A DNA stretch of 64,000 bases, from the NCBI GenBank assembly GCA_029961685.1, contig JARWKL010000010.1:19117931-19181930 (forward strand), given 5' to 3'. Position 1 is the first letter of the stretch; each line of letters starts with the position of its first letter. The notes under the pieces are model-generated. The model was not told the origin of the DNA. It did not search any database and worked only from the letters and a program-made list of their open reading frames with translations. Source of the stretch: Aristolochia californica (lineage: Eukaryota; Streptophyta; Magnoliopsida; Piperales; Aristolochiaceae). The translations under genes were made by a program, and so were the position numbers. Below, one piece after another: positions 57,207 through 64,000 of the stretch.

Positions 57207-58499
57207 TTATTTTCCTTTAGATGTTTTAAATATCTCTATCATTGCATTAATATATTCGTCAGGATCCTCTGGGGGCTGACTATCTAGTAAGAATTCATTA
57301 GCATTATCATCATGCTCAGTACTAGTAAAGTCCTCAATGTCTTCTTCATCTGCAGCGGACGGTTCCGGAACTGACATGTTGTCATCGACAGGGTGAGAAG
57401 ATGTGTCTTCATTGCACTTAGTAGCCATAGAATCCTTCATTGATTCGAATAATTTTTTCATAATATCTTTTTCCGATATTTTCGAATCAAACTCTTCAAT
57501 TGAGTTTTGAAACTTGCAAATAAATTATCGGAGTCATAATGGACTTCCGGGATGTGATGCAATCCAAGATTGTTTTCATTTTGTATGATAGCAGACTTAA
57601 TTTCTGCGACTTTGGTATCAATATTGGGGAAATTTTTCCACCAACGAACATGAAATGTTCTTAATAACACTGGTAGGCTTTTATCATTAAAGTCAGTAGT
57701 ACAATCCCATCTCCAAATCCATGGTAGAGAAAATACCATAAAGAAGATAAGACTGTCCCAATTCTGTGGGGGGTTTTTCATAACCTAGAGCTTGAACCTC
57801 AGGACTGGATTGAGTCCATTTTACAAAACAAGCCTTAATGGGCTCAGGTAAGATAGAAATGGGTGGCCCAAATTTTTTCCACCATGCAAATACCCAACTG
57901 GGGAGAGGTAATGACCTCTAAAAGACATTCTTTTCCCATTGGAAAAACCATGAATGTCTATGGGAGGGATTTTGGTAGTAAAATGTATTATACCAAAAAT
58001 CCATATAATCCCAATAATTAAATTCCTTATCATTAGGAAGGTTAGCTGCTTTAGCTAAATCAAATTTTCCCCAAATTGAGGGATGCATAAATCTTTGTAT
58101 TGTACATTTGCTGTATGCTCTTGGGCTATCCCATTTAGCCACATTTGTCAGTGTATGATGCATTGCTATAGAATTCAAATGAACCAAAATTGATTCAAAG
58201 GAATACCATCATTTTCCTGCACGGATGGGACAGTAGGCTTCTCCAAGCCATTTCTGTAACATCTCCCAGGAATCCAATGTACCCTCTAAGTCCTCTTTAT
58301 TGAGGAGCAAAATTGTCTCCGTATCCAGAAGAGTAATATACTCTAGTTCGACTTCAAGTGTCTCCTTATACGACACTGGGGCTTTGCCTTTCTTGTCTGA
58401 GGAATTTCCTCTTTTTGGATTCTTTTGGCCTCGGCCTCTTGATTGTTGATTTCCACGTCCTCTCATTGGAAGTGGACTGCCCCTTGCGGGGTTATACAT
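57207..58499 (-). pseudogene. ORF3, full-length broken copy
   Basis: ATG 58499-58497 overlaps the ORF2 stop (ATGTATAA); the end is TAA 57209-57207; about 430 codons. Stops: shared TGA at 58209-58211, and CAG to TAG at 57918-57920. Two indels of opposite effect (extra base near 57775, compensated near 57480) put the WRWDCT to FKTQLKSL part in another frame. Domains: Arg/Gly-rich N-terminus, a conserved segment ending AGK, the Trp-rich domain, MKKLFESMKDSM, and an acidic tail with TSTEHDDNANEF. No known function recognised; the basic N-terminus suggests nucleic-acid binding (inference). Confidence 0.87.
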
Positions 58500-61400
58500 G
58501 ATATTGGCCCTGGAGAAATTCACGGGTTAGAAAAATAGGTAAGGAGTTTAATTCTCCTTTGATATGTTCTATGTCAAAATCAAAGGCGCTTAATTCCGCC
58601 TGCCATCTGGCAAAGATTTGTTTGGAAGTAAGATTCTTCACATCCTTCTTAAGAATCGATTTGGCTGCTGAACATTCAACTCTTAAAAGGAATTTTTGAT
58701 TTAATAAATCATCTTGGAATTTATGAATGCAATTAATTATTGCCAATATTTCTTGTTTAATAGTGGAATAATTAATCTGTGCATCATGCCAGTTACCAAA
58801 GGTAAATCGAACAAGTTTTTCTTTACCAGATGGATTTCTTTGTTTTAATATGCCACCATAGCCTAAATGGGAGGCATCTGTCTCTACAACCTTCGGATAA
58901 GAAGGGTTGGTAAGGTTAAGACAAGGAAGTTGTTTGACCTTACTCTTAATTAATTGGACTGCCTGTGTATGTTTGGTAGTCCAAGGCTCAAGATTCTTTC
59001 TGAGTCTTTTGTGCAATATAGCGGAGTCTTGTGCAAGATGGGGATAATAATCCGCTATATAATTGAGACTTCCTAGGAATCGCTGAAGTTGAGTTTTCTC
59101 CAATAATTCATCAGGAAATTTGGAGGCAAACTCAATGCTTCTATCAATGGGAACTATTTTTCCCTTGTGGATATTATGACCTAAAAATCTAAATATGGTC
59201 TGAAACAATTTCATTTTCGGTGCCGATATCACCAACCCATGTTTTCTAATAACTATTTTGAAAACATGTAAATGCTTAAAATGAGCATCAATAGATTTTG
59301 AATAAACAAGGATATCATCAATATAAACAATGGTAAATTCAGAATAAGGAGCAAAGATATCATTCATGATATTTTGAAATTCAGATGGAGCATTTTTCAA
59401 ACCGAAAGACATAACATTCCATTCAAAATGACCAAAAGGCACAGTGAATGCACTTTTATATTTATCCTCTTCATTAATTTGAATTTGCCAATATCCAGAT
59501 TTCAAATCAAATTTGGAAAAGATTTTAGCAGAAAATAATCTGTCTAATAAATCTTTTTTGTTTGGAATAGGATACCGAATCCATCGCAAACAATCATTGA
59601 GTGGTTTATAATTGACCACTAATCGAGGAACACCTCGTTCCTTTTCTGCATTTTTATTGACATAAAAAGCAGTACAACTCCATGGAGAGTAAGATTTTCT
59701 AATTAATTTCTTATCCAATAGATTTTGGATTTCCTTTTTGCACAGATCTAGTAAAGCATGTTTCATTTGACTAGGCCTTGCCTTTGTAGGAATGGTTCTT
59801 TCATTGAACCCATCAATATATGGTAAAGACACAATATATTTATGTCAATCCCAAAAAGCTGTCGGAATGTCACTACAAATTTCTTGGGCAAATATTTTTT
59901 GAAGAGAACTAATTTTCTCTTTGATATCTATAGTTTCTAGCTGTTGTTCCAGAGTTAAAAATTGAATTTCTTTATGTAGGAAACTAAGATGATGTTCTTT
60001 GACATTTCTCAATTCAGAAATCTCATTGATAAAACTAATTTGAGGTGGAGATTTGAAAGAGAAATATATAGGTTTATTATAAACCTGACCATGAATCCCA
60101 GGGTTATCAATGCCTTTTATGGGCATAATTTTTTCCAAAAAAGGAGTACCTAATATGACTTGTTGAGTCATATTTTTGACTAATAAAAAGTCAGTAATAA
60201 TGAACTGATTATTAGTGCAGATGGAGGCATTATTTAATTTATATTTAATCTTCATTTTTTCTCCATTAGCATTAGCTAGAGTTTGAGTTGTTTTCTCAAA
60301 ATATGGGGTTGGAATTAACCCTTCCTGGATGCAGTTTAAGTCTGCTCCACTATCAATCAGAGCGGTCAATTTAGGAATGACAAAGTTCTGATCAATAACC
60401 AAATTAATCACAATATGCCATCTTTGATGGATGACTTTAGTGATCTGATTCAGAAAAGGATCCTCAGATTTCTTTTCTTTTTGTACACTTGTTTCTTCAA
60501 GATTTTTATAAAGGGATTTTAATTCTTTTAATTCAAGCTTGATTTCTTTAATTTCTCCTTGTAATGAGGAGATGGAGATTGGTTGTTTTGAAGAGTGGGT
60601 TTCTTCATGACGACCAATAATTTCCTTCAAAGAATAAGGTTTTACTCCTGTAATGGGAGGTGGCTTTGAAGTACTTTGAAATTGAGCAAGATATTCTTTG
60701 ATCAAATATCTTTTGTTTTGAGGATCTTCCTCTTGATCAATGTTCTTAAGCATAAACTTTTGATCAGTGGTAAGAACATTAATCTGATGCATTTGAGCCA
60801 CAAATTGTAGATGAGAACAACTGCAATCTGGGTCATCTTCTGATTGGCTGGATGAGGCATAATCAATATCATCTCCAGCATAAGAATTTAAGAGAATTTT
60901 AGCCAACTGGATTCTCAATCCTTCATCAATTTGAAGTTGGTTCAATTTCTCTTTTGTTTTGCATCGATTGGAATAGTGGCCTAATTTACCAAATTTATAA
61001 TAGACAATTTTCTTTTTGTCTGGAAAATTGTTATAACAGGCAATTTTCTTTTTTTCTGGAAAATTGCTTCTAGGAGGTGGTCTCTGACGAGAGGACTGTC
61101 TTGGAGGAGGTCTCCTAGGTTCATGACTAGTCTTATGATGAGATTGTCGTTTGGGATAACGCCTACTCTGGTGTGAGTAGGGTTCTGGTCTCTTAGAATG
61201 AGAGACTTTCCCTTTTGCCTTCCTTTGATGGGAAGGTGGTGGTCCTGTGTCACAGGCAAACTGTTCATAGAATTCACCAAGCTCAAGCTTACCAGTAAGA
61301 TTTTGTTTCTTAAGCTGAGTTTGCAGCTTTAAATCATTACATAAGGTCAGTCCTTCTTGGATGATGGCACTGGTAAGGAGACCGTATGTATATTGTTGGT

Positions 61401-63034
61401 AGTTGATCATTCCTACCTCATTACCTAACCTTTTGCGTACTTTGCTAGAAAAAAGAGTTGGTAATCCATCAATGAATTTAGCTTTCCAATATTCATTATT
61501 GGCATTGGTTCTTTGCATAACCTTAGTAAGGAAAACATTTTTATACCATCTAAAATGGCTAAGTGTTCGACATCTAAGATTTTGCAAAACCACTCATCTC
61601 TTATCAGTAGTGGACATCAATTTTCCAATAAAATGGTGAATAATACATGAAATTAAGGTATATACTGCATCATCCTCACCAAGGTAGGCTTGGCCTGATT
61701 CAGTCTTGATAACCTTTTTGGAATTGTAAATTTCATGACGTTGTTCAGCAGTTAGGATATTATCCCACCAACCTTTTAAGGTTCCAGAGAACCCAGCGGT
61801 TAACATTTCTGCTATGCCGTGATCAGAATTCTTATGTAGTCTACAAATGGTAGCATACATAAGCATTCATCGACAATGTTCTAAAATCTGATATTCAGAC
61901 ATAGAGTCTATGTTCCATTCATAGATTGATCTGCCATCATAGGCTTTTTGATCTATATACACATTCTCTTCATATAATAGGTCATGAGGTGTAGGCCTAT
62001 GATAATAGAGTTTTTGATTTAGATCCCAACACCGAGTAGATTTCTTGGTATAATCCAACTTTTGAATACTCGGTTGATCTTTAATCATTTCCTGAAGAAT
62101 TGCTTTAGTCTGATTGATATTAGTTAAACCCAAATCATGAAGATTAGGATTTTGACCTTCATCAGAATCAGAGTATGCTGAAGGAGTTAAATCTTCAGTA
62201 TTATTTTGTGATAAAGACTCTTCTTGAGACTCTTCATCATGTGATTCGTTAGCTTCCAATACATGGAGACTTTTTTGAACCGCATTAGCTTGGGCTTCAT
62301 GAGCTTGTTGGGCTTGTTTGATTTGATCTTCGAAAAGATTTAATTTTTCAAGCCTGGTTAATAATTCTTCAACAACCTCAGAATTATTATCCAATTTAAA
62401 GTTCCTAATTGGAACAGGTGGTTTGATGAGTGGTTTCCCATCCATCAACAATAATTTTCGAGAAGATAAGTCATAAGGATTCTGACAGTATTTCTTGGAA
62501 GTATGTTTGTCCAATAAATCTTCAATACGTGTCAGCTGTTGGCCTATCGTTTGGAGATTTAAATTGGTAAAGTTGTTTTGTCGTCTAATCTGACCCATCG
62601 GATTTTGGATGATTTCAGGATTGACAAAAGCAACTGCTTCCACAAAATCAGGGGATTTCCCTGAAGGACTTGGAAATTCAAGTCGGATAGGATCAGTAGG
62701 AGGATGGACTGATCGGATATTGATATCAGACATTAAGTGCCATTCTTTCGTAAGGGTAGAAAGAGTGGGGGTAGTGGAAGAAACTAAGGGTCGTTTCTCT
62801 GCTTGCTTTAGTCTGGTTTGCATGAACCAATCAACAAAAGACATAATAACCTTATTTGTTTCCAAATAAAGATAAAGTCATTTGATAATTCCATACGTTC
62901 CACGGCCCCATAGGTATCAAAAAACAAATTTTTGAAACCTAGATTATTGGGGTGAAAGAATTCAGCTTTGATTACTGCTCTGTCCATCACAAAAGTGGTG
63001 GGTCCGGGTTACTCTGTGGAGGTGTAAAAATCAT
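58492..63034 (-). pseudogene. ORF2 polyprotein, best-preserved copy
   Basis: Spans ATG 63034-63032 to TAA 58494-58492, 4,543 bases. One-base deletions near 62997 and 62875 affect the N-terminus. Three stops (61867, 61594, 59845) are all CGA to TGA. Between them 582 codons (61593-59845) and 446 codons (59832-58492) are open. Capsid core, basic region, coiled coil, protease (LIDSGADLNC, about 60350), RT YIDD (59325-59314) and RNase H (TDASHLGYGG, about 58875) are present. The zinc knuckle is damaged: a 39-base tandem duplication (NFPEKKKI / NFPDKKKI) splits it, and two of its Cys are Tyr and Phe (YYKFGKLGHYSNRC). Protease processing into capsid and replicase is assumed from the family. Confidence 0.92.
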
Positions 63035-63037
63035 TAA

Positions 63038-64000
63038 TCACAAAGTAAAACCAGTCATTTCACTGGGAGTGGGAGAAGTTCTGTCATGCTCCCTTTCTCG
63101 GTAGACCCCATGAGGTATCTGGGTGTCTGATATGTGGATTCCTTTTAATGAGGAATCATCCTTTATGGATTATTTTTCATCCAATTCCTGCAGGCGAGAG
63201 GATGGGCCTACATCCGAATATCGGGATGACGTGGGTGGTAAAGAGACTCGGTAAGGAGTCTTGTCTTTGAAATTGATTACCACATCGCCATTGGTTGATT
63301 GGATGACATGATCAATATCCTGATTAATTAGGAGACGTGGAGCAACAACCTGAGGAATAGTCCAGTTGGCTGGGAAACAAATTTCCTCCCAATTGATCAT
63401 CCTTGGAGTGGAAACATTTGCACTCATAAGATCGGTCTCGATCAATACAGTCTTATCCTAATCTGGTAAGTGTAATACCTTAGGGACTAAGGTATTCATA
63501 ATTTTGAAATGAATCCTTGCTATAACAGCAATGGTTTCAGTTCCAGGAATAAAATTGTATCCCTGTGTTAGAATCCTCAACTGGATAGATTCTAACAAAT
63601 TCCTATCTGTTAATGATAGGGTAAGGTTTGGATGGACATTAAAGTAAACAAGTCCCCTACTGAGACTTGTTTCCACAATACCCATTAATGAGAGTTTCCA
63701 ATCCAAACAGCGACCATCTTAGAGAATGGCCTGCAAACATGTGTTTATCCCTAATAAAGTCAAGGGTTTGAACGCTATCTGTATGCATCCAATATGCATA
63801 TATTTCTTCTCAGTATCTGTGAGATACTTATTGAGATCTGTTAACTCTAATAATTTAAGAGTTGAATCTTGATTTTCAAGATTAATTGTTTGTTCCATGG
63901 TTTTAATTCCCATGGTACTAGAAAGGGTGAAGGTTCCTTTCTTGTAGATTGATGTAGGTTTTATGGGCGGAATTGTCCAATCATTCAATTGTTGTTGAAT
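63038..64000 (-). pseudogene. ORF1 (probable movement protein), 5' end beyond the window
   Basis: One frame with stops at 63719-63721 (CGA to TAA), 63456-63458 (CAG to TAG) and 63170-63172 (CAA to TAA); natural TGA at 63040-63038. Runs off the window about 20 codons after the expected start. Directly upstream of, and three bases from, the ORF2 start of the best-preserved copy, so 56576-64000 is one collinear genome copy. Confidence 0.8.

Overview
The window is plant nuclear DNA made almost entirely of two materials: broken, rearranged copies of an endogenous pararetrovirus (family Caulimoviridae) and long low-complexity satellite or microsatellite arrays. The plant host is inferred from the virus family and from a primer-binding site matching the 3' end of plant initiator tRNA-Met (TGGTATCAGAGCC). 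I see no host gene, no tRNA or rRNA gene, no integrase and no LTR pair.

Comparing copies gives the viral layout: PBS - leader of about 0.47 kb with a tiny ORF - ORF1, probable movement protein (about 340 codons) - ORF2, capsid / CCHC zinc knuckle / aspartic protease / reverse transcriptase / RNase H polyprotein (about 1,500 codons) - ORF3, Trp-rich protein of unknown function (about 430 codons) - ORF4, small basic-then-acidic protein (about 120 codons) - short palindrome - TATA box - poly(A) signal - PBS. Adding pieces from several copies gives a circular genome of roughly 8 kb. No copy is intact. Damage is mostly nonsense changes of C-to-T or G-to-A type (often CGA to TGA), single-base indels, deletions and inverted junctions.

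Layout. 1-4013: an ORF3/RNase H copy on the minus strand, split by a 2.06-kb plus-strand insert that looks like an opened subgenomic viral circle. 4008-30045: an AT-rich satellite of 19-bp units (38-bp dimers) whose strand polarity flips at about 17381, giving two arms of about 13 kb. 30042-35207: a long plus-strand copy (ORF1 end, ORF2, ORF3 start) with nonsense mutations but no frameshift in ORF2. 35208-35993: inverted ORF1/leader piece and a protease scrap. 35994-36776: satellite. 36777-43056: plus-strand copy missing RNase H but keeping ORF3, ORF4, promoter, poly(A) signal and PBS. 43057-44157: inverted capsid scrap plus a capsid-to-protease fragment. 44158-50632: satellite, a CTTT/GAAA block, satellite, and GA/GATA/CT microsatellites with a relic RT piece. 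50630-64000: minus-strand copies, including the best-preserved copy (56576-64000), interleaved with short plus-strand ORF1 pieces.

The largest apparent reading frames in the satellite (up to 499 codons) are artefacts of a G-poor strand and a 57-nt (3 x 19) codon cycle; they are not annotated as genes. I cannot place the virus in a genus from memory. Separate ORF1 and ORF2 plus a Trp-rich ORF3 and a small ORF4 deserve comparison with florendoviruses, petuviruses, solendoviruses and the known 'endo' lineages.
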